From NCBI GenBank assembly GCA_964411985.1, contig CAYPNF010000030.1, positions 1 through 64,000 of the forward strand: 64,000 nt of DNA. Reading direction: 5' to 3'. The translations under genes and the position numbers were made by a program. The notes beneath the pieces were generated by a model, which saw nothing but the letters and a program-made list of their open reading frames with translations, did no database searches and was not told the origin of the DNA. Positions 45,021-53,616 of this stretch are shown piece after piece; positions within the stretch are counted from its first letter, which is position 1; each line of letters starts with the position of its first letter. This stretch comes from CAYPNF01 sp964411985 (GTDB taxonomy: Bacteria > Verrucomicrobiota > Verrucomicrobiia > Limisphaerales > J093).

Positions 45021-45692
45021 TTGAAAGAAACCACGAACCTCCAGCGAATAACAGATAGATTGAACGAATTTGAACATGCATCGGTTTCCAACGAAGCGAA
45101 GTTCTTGCCCACAAGGCAGAGCCTTTTGAGTCGCCTGAAGGAGTGGGATGATCAGAAAAGCTGGAAGGTTTTCTTCGAGACCTATTGGCGCCTGATCTAC
45201 GGGGTAGCAACCAAGGCCGGATTGAGTGACGCTGAAGCGCAGGATGTGGTCCAAGAGACCATTATTAGCGTGGCCAAGAAGATGAAGGAGTTCCGCTACG
45301 ATCCGGCCTTGGGTTCTTTTAAGGGTTGGTTGCGTCAGATCACGCAAAGACGCATAGCCGACCATTTCCGACAACGGAGCCGCAGTCCCTCCAGTTCAGC
45401 TGCGGAATTGGATCCGCAGATCCTGGAGGATGATGGAGGTTTTAGCCTGGAGAATCTCTGGGACGAGGAATGGGAGCGCAATCTGATCGATGCTGCGCTG
45501 CGGCGGGCAAAACTCCGAGTTTCAGAACGGCAATATCAGATCTTCGATTGTTATGTGGTGCGGGGGCGTACCGTGTTACAGGCGTGTAAGGAACTCAGGG
45601 TGAGCGTTGCCCAGGTCTATTTAGCAAAGTTGCGCGTGGGAATGGTCGTGAAGCGAGAATTGGCGGCTCTCAAGAAAGAGGCTGAATCATGA
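45021..45692 (+). CDS. ECF-type sigma-70 factor (first gene of a receptor-kinase operon)
   Basis: A 223-residue sigma factor. The start is TTG 45021, the only start codon after the in-frame TGA upstream, with GGAAGAAG about 6 nt before it. Region 2 (about 45-110) reads WKVFFETYWRLIYGVA, AEAQDVVQETIISVAKKM and FKGWLRQITQRRIADHF. Region 4 (about 150-215) reads LRVSERQYQIFDCYVV then VLQACKELRVSVAQVYLAK. The family directs RNA polymerase to stress or signal promoters. Its stop overlaps the next start as ATGA, and the kinase gene follows 190 nt later, so control by that kinase is likely. No anti-sigma gene of the classical type adjoins it. Confidence 0.9.
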   Translation: MKETTNLQRITDRLNEFEHASVSNEAKFLPTRQSLLSRLKEWDDQKSWKVFFETYWRLIYGVATKAGLSDAEAQDVVQETIISVAKKMKEFRYDPALGSFKGWLRQITQRRIADHFRQRSRSPSSSAAELDPQILEDDGGFSLENLWDEEWERNLIDAALRRAKLRVSERQYQIFDCYVVRGRTVLQACKELRVSVAQVYLAKLRVGMVVKRELAALKKEAES

Positions 45693-45883
45693 AGTCTGGT
45701 GTTTTCCTGTCTTTGATGGCATTAAAGGAATACCGCATCGGTAGCACCGAGTTTTCGGCCGAGCTTCGTGGTCAGTTGCTCAAAAGCATTCACGAGCGGC
45801 TGAAGGCTTCGAGAAGTCGGCAGACGTTAATCGAGGATCCGCGAAAGGCACTCAGGACAAGAAATGAGAATGGCTCCGGTTGA
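45689..45883 (+). CDS. Small protein between sigma factor and receptor kinase
   Basis: A 64-residue basic helical protein (MALKEYRIGSTEFSAELRG, then LLKSIHERLKASRSRQTL). Its ATG overlaps the sigma-factor stop (ATGA). Its own stop lies 2 nt before the kinase ATG at 45886, with a TTG start overlapping it. Tight coupling on both sides argues that it is translated. It has no membrane segment and no recognised domain. Position between a sigma factor and a kinase suggests a linker or regulatory role, by analogy with the 178-residue protein in the same position of the second locus (58407-58943). Confidence 0.7.
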   Translation: MKSGVFLSLMALKEYRIGSTEFSAELRGQLLKSIHERLKASRSRQTLIEDPRKALRTRNENGSG

Positions 45884-45885
45884 GC

Positions 45886-48800
45886 ATGGAAAAGATGGAG
45901 AGGGCAACATTATCCATTCCTGACCACGATCTGTTAAAGCAGATTGGGGAGGGGAGCTATGGGGAGGTCTGGTTGGCCCGGAATGTGATGGGCACTTTCC
46001 GAGCGGTGAAAGTGGTCTACCGCGACCGGTTTGAGAGCGATCGGCCGTATGAACGGGAGTATTCTGGCATCCAGAAGTTCGAACCCATCTCCCGGACCCA
46101 TGAAGGGTTGGTAGATGTTCTGCACATTGGCCGCAATGACAGGGATGGCTACTTCTTCTATGTCATGGAGTTGGCGGATGACGCTTTGGGGAGAGAAATG
46201 GGGGATGGGAGTGTTTATGAGCCCAAGACCCTATCCAGCGAGGTGCAAAGGCAAAAGAGGTTGCCCATCGGGCAATGCTTGGAGCTTGGGATCACACTCG
46301 GTGGGGCATTGGAACATCTGCACGTCGGCGGTCTGGTGCACCGGGACATCAAACCGTCCAACATCATCTTCGTCAATGGGACGGCCAAACTGGCGGACAT
46401 TGGTTTGGTAGCCAGTTTCAGCGCCGCGTTCTCTTTTGTTGGCACGGAGGGGTTTATACCTCCGGAAGGGCCTGGGAGCGTGCAGGCAGACATCTACAGC
46501 CTGGGGAAGGTGCTTTACGAATGCGCTACTGGGAAGGATCGGCATGACTTTCCTGCGCTGCCAACCTTGCTGGGGACGGCTGAGGAGCAGAGTTCGTTGC
46601 TGGAGTTGAACGAAGTGATTCTGAAGGCCTGCGCCCGAGACACGGGAAAGAGGTACTCCCAGGCTGGTAAAATGCGGGAGGAACTGGAAATGCTCCGATC
46701 GGGCCTTTCCCTTAGCCGTGTTAGAACCTTGGAAAACCGGCTGGTGTGGCTGAGTCGCGTAGGGGTGGTTCTTCTGGTACTCACTGTAGCGGTGGGTATC
46801 GGTTACTGGATTCAGAGTGGCAAGACCCGGATCGAAAGAGAGTCCCGGCAGAAAGTGGAATCCGCCAACCGCCAGGCGCAAGATGCGTTTGCCAGTCTTG
46901 GGTTTGAGAGAGTGTCCAGCCTCTTTAAGGAAGAGCGCACTGGAGAGGCTTTGGCGCATCTGGCGCAAACTCTGAGGCAATCGCCGCAGGATCGAGTTTC
47001 GGCGAACCGTGCGATTTCCGCTCTGACCCATCGCTCATTCATGCTCCCAGTAAGGTTGGATGATTCTCGTCTGGATCTTTCGGCAGTGTGCCTATCGTCA
47101 ACCAACCAACGACTTAGCTTATCCCGTCGCACCAATGAGCTGTTCGAGGTGGTCATAGTCGATCAGCAAACAAAGCAGCAAGTGGCGCCTCCCCTGCAAC
47201 ACAAGCAGGAGGTAACAAGTGCAAAATTCAGTCCTGACGGCAGCCGTTTGGTAACGGGCTGCGCAGACCAGAAGCTGCGGCTGTGGGACACATATAGCGG
47301 TCGTATGCTATGGGAGAGCCGTCCCCTCCCCGATGGGGTCCAAGGGTCTCTCTATGGGTGGTTCAACGATGACGGGAGGGTGGTGATGGCAGCCATCTAT
47401 GCAGATGGGGATGTGAGGTATAACAGAGTGCGATTACTTGACGCTATAGATGGGAAGGAGCTTTCCCCTATCCTCGACATGCGCCTCTGTCGTTCGTTTC
47501 GGCTTACTTTCGACAAAAGGTTCTTGTTGCTCTGTTTTAATGATTACTCCGTCCAAGTGGTAGAGACAGCGTCGGGTAAACCAATCGGTGCTCCTTTCCA
47601 GCACAATGATGTGAGGTTGGGTGTTAATCCGGTTTCTACGTTTGCAGACATAGCTCGCGATGGTGCCCGTGTTGTCACCGCCGGTGAAGATGGGATGCTC
47701 AAGCTCTGGGATATTGGAACGGGCAAGCTCGACAGTGCACCCATCCAAGGATCGGGCCCCCTAACCCATGCCTTCTTTACTTCCAGCGATACTAGGATAG
47801 TGAGCCTTCAGGATTCCGGGCAGCGTGCCTTTGTGCGTCTGTGGGATGCACATACTGGTAGTTCAGTGGCGGAGCCTTTAGAGTTCCGTCGCATCCCTGA
47901 CAAGAATCACAGGATCATACCCTCCCCTGACGGACGGTTCTGCTTTTTGGCGCTCCAGAATACGTCTCAGGGTATCTATGAGAGCCCCTTTGGTGTGGCA
48001 GACCTGCAGGCGGGAGAGATTTTTGACTTGCCTGTGGGTTGTGGAGATCGCACCTCGCCTATGCCGCTCACCAGTCATGACTGGAAACTATTCTCCTTTA
48101 TGATGGGTTCGACGGCCGTCACGTATCGGTTGTCAGATGGTAGGAAAATTTCGAGCCACGTGCCCAACGTCAGGGCCACCCCGGAGGCGTTTTCACTCGA
48201 GGAGGATCTAGTGGCGTGCTGCGAAAATGCGCGCTGGGTGACGGTGGTGGAAACGACAACAGGACGAGTCCGTTTGGGACCAGTTCCAGGCGCACAGGAG
48301 TGTTACATTCTGGACAATGGGACCAAGCTACTAACTTGGGACAAGCACAAGGGACACCGCCTTTATTTATGGGACTTGAAGGGTATCAATCAGACTAACA
48401 GCCCCTTGTTGGATTGCCCTTTGCCTTCCGAGTTCACGGGATTCGCTCTTTCTGAAGATCAATCCCGATTGGCCGTTGGTTCCTCCAATGATGGCGTACG
48501 AATTTGGGATCTGCACGCAACCAACCTGGCACAACCGCTGATGAGTGCCCATGGCCTTGGGCCCGGGATATGGCCTAGTTCCTTTAGCTTGGACGGGAAG
48601 CAGATAGGATGCCTAAACGCTCAGGGGAAGGTTTTCCTACTCGATGCTAAGACGGGGCAGCTCAAGCAGAGTTGGAAGCCAGAAGTGGACACTTTCTCTT
48701 CTACCAACGGTTGGAGTTACTCGAAGGTGGCGTTTGGCCCAGACGGCAAATCGGTTGCCGTCGTGGACAGTGGCACCTTTCATCTATGGAATTGCTCCAG

Positions 48801-49575
48801 CGGGACTAGAGAGTCTCTCCTGCGACTCACCCGGGTTCGGGACTTCAAGCTCAGCCCCTGTGGGCGATTTCTTTGGGTCAAGAAACAGGATGATCGGAGA
48901 GAAGTGTATGATCTTCGATCTACGCACGTGACTCAGCCCAATCTTGTTCTAGACACTGAAGGGCAAGAGCATTTTCTTCCCAATAGTTCCAATCTCCTGC
49001 GGCTGTATACTCAGCCTGATGGTAGTGGGCGTGGCATGGGGAAAACGAGTGGTAACCCGCTTGGAGTTCGCTCTGAAATCGTTGACATCCTGACCGGGCG
49101 TCCCCTTAGTGAGGATATGGGGCTATGTCTGCCTTCTGCCGTTCAAGATGGCACTGCAAGGGTGTTCCGGATCAACTTGGAGACAGCCGAACTATCCTTA
49201 CGATCCTGCATACTTGTTACCAATGATTGCCCGGCGTGGTTTCCGGACTTGGTGGAGGCAGTCGGCGGTTGCAGTCTCGATGCCCGAGGGCGCTCTGCGC
49301 CTGTCCCTTGGGATGCCCGGCTTGGCATCTTGGATAAATGCCGACAGATTAAGGGGACCGATGAATACTCCAGGTGGGTGAAGTGGTTCCTAGCCGACCG
49401 TGCTACCAGGACCATCTCCCCCCAGGACACGATGACCGTGCCGCAGTATATAGACCGGTGCATCGAGGATAATACAACAGCCAGCCTTCGACGGGCCGTA
49501 TCCCTCTCGCCCACGAATCAAGTCGCCTTGGCTAAGCTCAAGGCTTTGGAGAAATCGGGAACCGCCATACCCTAA
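45886..49575 (+). CDS. Membrane Ser/Thr kinase with C-terminal WD40-like propeller (copy 1)
   Basis: A 1229-residue protein from ATG 45886 (a TTG two codons upstream is possible). The cytoplasmic kinase domain spans about 17-270: glycine loop IGEGSYGEVWLARN, Lys in RAVKVVYRDRF (about 42), catalytic loop VHRDIKPSN (about 152-160), DIG in place of DFG (ADIGLVAS, about 171), and EGFIPPEG plus ADIYSLGKVLYE. One membrane helix lies at about 288-309 (VGVVLLVLTVAVGIGYW). A coiled-coil/TPR-like stretch follows (about 320-380). The extracytoplasmic region has WD40-like units (FSPDGSRLVTGCADQKLRL, KLWDIGTG, GVRIWDLH, HLWNCSSG; about 400-1050). A conserved tail matches copy 2 (KWFLADRATRTISP). It is probably a receptor kinase reporting to the upstream sigma factor. 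Confidence 0.88.
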   Translation: MEKMERATLSIPDHDLLKQIGEGSYGEVWLARNVMGTFRAVKVVYRDRFESDRPYEREYSGIQKFEPISRTHEGLVDVLHIGRNDRDGYFFYVMELADDALGREMGDGSVYEPKTLSSEVQRQKRLPIGQCLELGITLGGALEHLHVGGLVHRDIKPSNIIFVNGTAKLADIGLVASFSAAFSFVGTEGFIPPEGPGSVQADIYSLGKVLYECATGKDRHDFPALPTLLGTAEEQSSLLELNEVILKACARDTGKRYSQAGKMREELEMLRSGLSLSRVRTLENRLVWLSRVGVVLLVLTVAVGIGYWIQSGKTRIERESRQKVESANRQAQDAFASLGFERVSSLFKEERTGEALAHLAQTLRQSPQDRVSANRAISALTHRSFMLPVRLDDSRLDLSAVCLSSTNQRLSLSRRTNELFEVVIVDQQTKQQVAPPLQHKQEVTSAKFSPDGSRLVTGCADQKLRLWDTYSGRMLWESRPLPDGVQGSLYGWFNDDGRVVMAAIYADGDVRYNRVRLLDAIDGKELSPILDMRLCRSFRLTFDKRFLLLCFNDYSVQVVETASGKPIGAPFQHNDVRLGVNPVSTFADIARDGARVVTAGEDGMLKLWDIGTGKLDSAPIQGSGPLTHAFFTSSDTRIVSLQDSGQRAFVRLWDAHTGSSVAEPLEFRRIPDKNHRIIPSPDGRFCFLALQNTSQGIYESPFGVADLQAGEIFDLPVGCGDRTSPMPLTSHDWKLFSFMMGSTAVTYRLSDGRKISSHVPNVRATPEAFSLEEDLVACCENARWVTVVETTTGRVRLGPVPGAQECYILDNGTKLLTWDKHKGHRLYLWDLKGINQTNSPLLDCPLPSEFTGFALSEDQSRLAVGSSNDGVRIWDLHATNLAQPLMSAHGLGPGIWPSSFSLDGKQIGCLNAQGKVFLLDAKTGQLKQSWKPEVDTFSSTNGWSYSKVAFGPDGKSVAVVDSGTFHLWNCSSGTRESLLRLTRVRDFKLSPCGRFLWVKKQDDRREVYDLRSTHVTQPNLVLDTEGQEHFLPNSSNLLRLYTQPDGSGRGMGKTSGNPLGVRSEIVDILTGRPLSEDMGLCLPSAVQDGTARVFRINLETAELSLRSCILVTNDCPAWFPDLVEAVGGCSLDARGRSAPVPWDARLGILDKCRQIKGTDEYSRWVKWFLADRATRTISPQDTMTVPQYIDRCIEDNTTASLRRAVSLSPTNQVALAKLKALEKSGTAIP

Positions 49576-49586
49576 ACCTGTTCGAC

Positions 49587-52500
49587 ATGCACGGAAGCGA
49601 AAACCTAGGCCACCGAAGACCCTCCATCCCTGACCACGAGCTGTTAAAGCCAATCGGGCAGGGGAGCTACGGAGAGGTATGGTTGGCCCGGAATGTGATG
49701 GGTACCTTCCGTGCGGTGAAGGTGGTCTACCGGGATCGGTTTGAAAGCGACCGCCCTTACGAACGGGAGTATTCTGGCATCCAGAAGTTTGAGCCTATCT
49801 CCCGAACCCATGAGGGATTGGTAGATGTGCTTCACATGGGTCGGAACGATCGGGAGGGGTATTTTTACTATGTGATGGAGCTGGCGGATGACGCTTTGGG
49901 AAGGGAAATGGGGGATGGAAGTGTTTACGAGCCTAAGACGCTAGCCAACGAGGTGCAAAGACAGAAAAGGTTGCCCATTCGGCAATGCCTGGAGCTGGGG
50001 ATCACCCTCAGTGGGGCGTTGGAACATCTGCACGCCGGAGGTCTGGTGCACCGGGATATCAAGCCATCGAACATCATTTTCGTAAATGGGACGGCAAAAC
50101 TGGCGGACATTGGCTTGGTAGCCAGCTTCAGCGCTGCTTTCTCTTTTGTTGGCACGGAGGGATTTATCCCCCCTGAGGGACCCGGGAGCGTGCAGGCGGA
50201 CATCTACAGTCTGGGAAAGGTGCTTTACGAATGCGCTACCGGGAAGGATCGCCATGACTTTCCTGCGCTGCCGACCTTGCTGGGGACGTCGGAGGAGCAG
50301 AGTTCGTTACTGGAGTTGAACGAGGTGGTTCTCAAGGCCTGCGCCCGGGATACGGGAAAGAGGTACTCCCAGGCGGGGAAAATGCGGGAGGAGTTAGAGC
50401 TCCTGCGCGCTGGACTCTCGGTCAGCCGGGTTCGAACGTTGGAGAAGAGGCTGAAATGGTTTACCCGGGTGGCTGTGGGGTTGGGTCTGATGGTGCTTGT
50501 GGGCGGGGCTGGTTATTGGATCTATAGCGTAAACGCCCGCCTGCAAAGGGAGGTAGAGGCGCGCTCTCAGGAGGTCACGGTGCGAGTTCAGGAGGTGAAA
50601 AAGACTACTGCCGCCCTGAACCAGATACAACTGGAACAGGTTGAGGCCCTGGTCAAGGACGGCCAATTGAACGAGGCCTTGGCTGCGTTTGCAGAGGTGT
50701 TAAGGATTGATCCTAATAACAAGGTCGCGGGCAAGAGCATCGTCTCGTTGCTTACCCGAAACTCATTCAGTCTGCCAGTCAGCTTGGCCGATCCTCGAGT
50801 TCAGGGCGTCTTGGGGCGTCTGAATCCCCGTACGAATGTGATCCTAGAGGTAAACAGCAACATTGTCTCTTTGCTGGATGGTACGACGCGGAAACCTGTC
50901 ATCCCCGACATCATAGACAACCCCACAGTTACAGCATGGTTTAGCTACGATGGGTGTGAGCTTCTCACTATGGCGAATAGCCGCCCTCTACGAGTTTGGG
51001 ATCCTCAAACCGGGAGATTGCTCCGTGCATACGAGGACGCTTGGCGTATTGGGTACAGTCCGCACGGAAGCTCGATTGTTGGGTACAACTTCAAGTCTCT
51101 CCAAAAACTGACCCCTATAGGCCCATCGATTTCTCCTATAGTGAATAGCGATATTCGGATCGACAATCTGATCGCCAATACCGATACCGCCATTGCTTGG
51201 TCCAGCGATGGTGCCGTGCGGATCTACGGGCTAGGCAACGGGAAACTCCTGGGCCAGATCTCCCCAGACCAGATTGCCGCTATCACGGAAGGACGCACAA
51301 TCCTCGAGATCGAGAACATGGATAGGAGAGGCCCGATCTTGGAGATCGATGCCAGCAAGGATGGGCGCATTCTGGCTATTCAGATAGGGCAATTTAAGAT
51401 TCACCTGTGGGACATGATTACTATGAAACCACTTGGACCTCCTATAATACCTTCACCGAATGATTTCCGTTCCTTCAAGTTAGACCCTTCCGGATCGAAG
51501 CTTTTTGTGTGTGGGATTAACTCTTCCCAAGATGCAGCATGGGTGTATGACGTTCCATCAGGTCGGTTATTGTACACCGTTAAGTTTGGTGACCCAGGGG
51601 AAATATCCGGCTTTAGATTCAGCTCCGACGGGCATACCCTCTTATTGAGCTTTGAAACAGGGGTGATGCAAGTTATGAATGCAGAGACGGGAGAGCTATT
51701 GCACCAAAGTCTTCAGCCGTTTGTTTCGCCCAAGAGGTCTCGTCTTTCCCATCTGGTGGAGTTTTCTAGTGACTCCCGTTGGTCTAAATTCCTAGTATTG
51801 GGCGATCTGCGCGTTCCGGTCGCCATCGCAGTTTCCGACCTATTACCGGGAAAGGCTTTGTCTCAGCGCTTTGCAGTTCCGGAGTTCGAGTACGGTGTTG
51901 TTAGCCCCGACGAAAACCTCCTGTTTGTTTCTACGCCGGTAATACCTGAGCGCGCTGGAGAGGTAACCCTCTGGAATCTGAAAACAAAAGAGAGAGCCTG
52001 TGCTGTCCCTTTTGAGGGCCCCAAAGACTGGAGGAGCCGTAGGGCTGGTCGGGGTGCCCACTGGAGCCGCTCCCGATTCTCGTCAGATAGTCAGCATTTC
52101 TTTGTCAGGTGGGACTTAGGGGTTCGTATTCACAATAGCCGAACTGGACAACTTGAAACCACCGTCTCCGAAGAAGTGTTGGACCTTTGCCTCCGATCCG
52201 ACGCATGGTACGCATTGGTCGCATTGGTGCAAGGGGATGCTATCCGCTTAATGGTCAAGGATCTACGTCCGGATAGCACTTTTAAGCCCTACGCACTGGC
52301 GCACGAGGGTGCAGTGAATGGGATGTTCAGTATGGACGGCCACGTCTTGGTAACGTTCTCGAAACTCAAGGACAGGATCGCTCGCATTGTCGAGACCCAG
52401 ACTGGCAAGCTAGTGCACTCAATAACGAATTTCCAGCCCTACAGCGTCGATGCGCGGCCGTTCGTGGAGTTTGGCTCCGACAACCAATCCTTGGTGCGAT

Positions 52501-53324
52501 CGGCGATCGGGTCGAGATACTCACCAACCTCTGTCTATGACTGGCAAGAGGGTAAGACTCGCATTACCGAACTTGTGGAGGAGCCTCATAACGGAACTGT
52601 GGTGCTTCAGGCGGTGTCCCAAAAGGCTCCGGTGTGTCTGATCGAGGACAAGAAGGGGAATATGCAAATGTGGAATCTAACGACAGGAAACCGCATGGGA
52701 CCAAGTATTCCACTCTATGGACCCAAGAGTGGGCGTTCTTTCCTATCCGATGGGCAACATCTCCTCCTGAGCAGCATGAATAAGATAATAGGCCCTGATG
52801 AAGAGCCTTTTGACCCGAACCGCCCAGGCAACAGCGTTATCTGGGATATCGAGTCCCTACACCCGGTGGGGTGGGGGTACCCGCGCTTTCTGGGAACTGT
52901 TCCTTTTAGGAATTGGGTTCCAGGCATACTCGCCAGCAATGTGATAGAGGTGTGCGAACTGGTCCTTCCTGGCGGGAACCCCGCCACGTGGTTGGTTGAC
53001 TTGGCCGAGGCGGTTTCGGGTCTTTCCCGCCAAGGCGATAAACTAACGCAGGTTCCCTGGCAGACCCGATTGGATACTCTTGAAAAGTGCCGACAGATAA
53101 AGGGTGAGGATGATTATTCGCAGTGGGTGAAGTGGTTCCTAGCCGACCGTGCCACTAGAACCATTTCGCCCAAGGCCACCATGACGGTGCCTCAATACGT
53201 GCAGATGTGCATCGAGGAAAACACCGTGCAAAGCCTGCACGAAGCACTTTCCCTTTCGCCTGCGAATCCTATCGCCTTGGCCAAACTCAAGGCTCTGGAG
53301 AAGGCTGAGACTGCCATGCCCTAA
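49587..53324 (+). CDS. Membrane Ser/Thr kinase with C-terminal propeller (tandem copy 2)
   Basis: A 1245-residue paralogue starting at ATG 49587, 11 nt after copy 1. The kinase domain is almost identical to copy 1 over about 270 residues, including IGQGSYGEVWLARN, VHRDIKPSN, ADIGLVAS and the PPEGPGSVQADIYSL block. One membrane helix (VAVGLGLMVLVGGAGYWIYS, about 295-314) precedes a coiled coil (REVEARSQEVTVRVQEVK) and a TPR-like unit (ALAAFAEVLRIDPNNKVAG). The extracytoplasmic propeller (about 390-1080) has diverged strongly from copy 1, while the last 75 residues are again similar (KWFLADRATRTISP). A conserved kinase with a divergent sensor suggests ligand diversification after tandem duplication. 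Confidence 0.88.
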   Translation: MHGSENLGHRRPSIPDHELLKPIGQGSYGEVWLARNVMGTFRAVKVVYRDRFESDRPYEREYSGIQKFEPISRTHEGLVDVLHMGRNDREGYFYYVMELADDALGREMGDGSVYEPKTLANEVQRQKRLPIRQCLELGITLSGALEHLHAGGLVHRDIKPSNIIFVNGTAKLADIGLVASFSAAFSFVGTEGFIPPEGPGSVQADIYSLGKVLYECATGKDRHDFPALPTLLGTSEEQSSLLELNEVVLKACARDTGKRYSQAGKMREELELLRAGLSVSRVRTLEKRLKWFTRVAVGLGLMVLVGGAGYWIYSVNARLQREVEARSQEVTVRVQEVKKTTAALNQIQLEQVEALVKDGQLNEALAAFAEVLRIDPNNKVAGKSIVSLLTRNSFSLPVSLADPRVQGVLGRLNPRTNVILEVNSNIVSLLDGTTRKPVIPDIIDNPTVTAWFSYDGCELLTMANSRPLRVWDPQTGRLLRAYEDAWRIGYSPHGSSIVGYNFKSLQKLTPIGPSISPIVNSDIRIDNLIANTDTAIAWSSDGAVRIYGLGNGKLLGQISPDQIAAITEGRTILEIENMDRRGPILEIDASKDGRILAIQIGQFKIHLWDMITMKPLGPPIIPSPNDFRSFKLDPSGSKLFVCGINSSQDAAWVYDVPSGRLLYTVKFGDPGEISGFRFSSDGHTLLLSFETGVMQVMNAETGELLHQSLQPFVSPKRSRLSHLVEFSSDSRWSKFLVLGDLRVPVAIAVSDLLPGKALSQRFAVPEFEYGVVSPDENLLFVSTPVIPERAGEVTLWNLKTKERACAVPFEGPKDWRSRRAGRGAHWSRSRFSSDSQHFFVRWDLGVRIHNSRTGQLETTVSEEVLDLCLRSDAWYALVALVQGDAIRLMVKDLRPDSTFKPYALAHEGAVNGMFSMDGHVLVTFSKLKDRIARIVETQTGKLVHSITNFQPYSVDARPFVEFGSDNQSLVRSAIGSRYSPTSVYDWQEGKTRITELVEEPHNGTVVLQAVSQKAPVCLIEDKKGNMQMWNLTTGNRMGPSIPLYGPKSGRSFLSDGQHLLLSSMNKIIGPDEEPFDPNRPGNSVIWDIESLHPVGWGYPRFLGTVPFRNWVPGILASNVIEVCELVLPGGNPATWLVDLAEAVSGLSRQGDKLTQVPWQTRLDTLEKCRQIKGEDDYSQWVKWFLADRATRTISPKATMTVPQYVQMCIEENTVQSLHEALSLSPANPIALAKLKALEKAETAMP

Positions 53325-53335
53325 AGATCTACGAC

Positions 53336-53510
53336 ATGACCGAAGTTGAAAACCGAGGTCACCGCAAGCCCTCTATCTCCGACCACGATCTGTTAAAGCC
53401 GATCGGGCAGGGGAGCTACGGGGAGGTGTGGTTAGCCCGGAATGTCATGGGGACCTTCCGAGCCGTGAAGGTGGTCTTACCGCGACCTGTTTGAGAGTGA
53501 TCGACCTTAG
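53336..53510 (+). pseudogene. Truncated third kinase copy
   Basis: ATG 53336, 11 nt after the stop of copy 2, as copy 2 follows copy 1. The first 48 residues match the kinase N terminus (SDHDLLKPIGQGSYGEVWL and NVMGTFRAVKVV). One extra T near 53477 shifts the frame and gives a stop at 53492-53494. In the corrected frame homology continues through YRDLFESDRP to about 53509 and then ends abruptly. Catalytic loop, membrane helix and sensor are all missing. It records a third tandem unit that was deleted. Confidence 0.85.
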
Positions 53511-53616
53511 GAGGCGAAGTAGCTTTCTGAACCTTCTGCCTATCAGGGTTCTTACGTCAGTGTAGAAAGTCGCCGGATTTGTGAAAGACGCTCCTCCTGC
53601 CAGCGAATAACAGAGT

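Noticed and set aside
44378..45058. 226-residue plus-strand ORF before the sigma-factor gene
   Set aside because: Low-complexity Ser/Arg/Pro composition, and it overlaps the sigma-factor start in another frame.
45044..53615. Shared 15-mer CCAGCGAATAACAGA near 45044 and near 53600
   Set aside because: One or two exact 15-base matches are expected by chance in a 64-kb window, and the flanks do not align.
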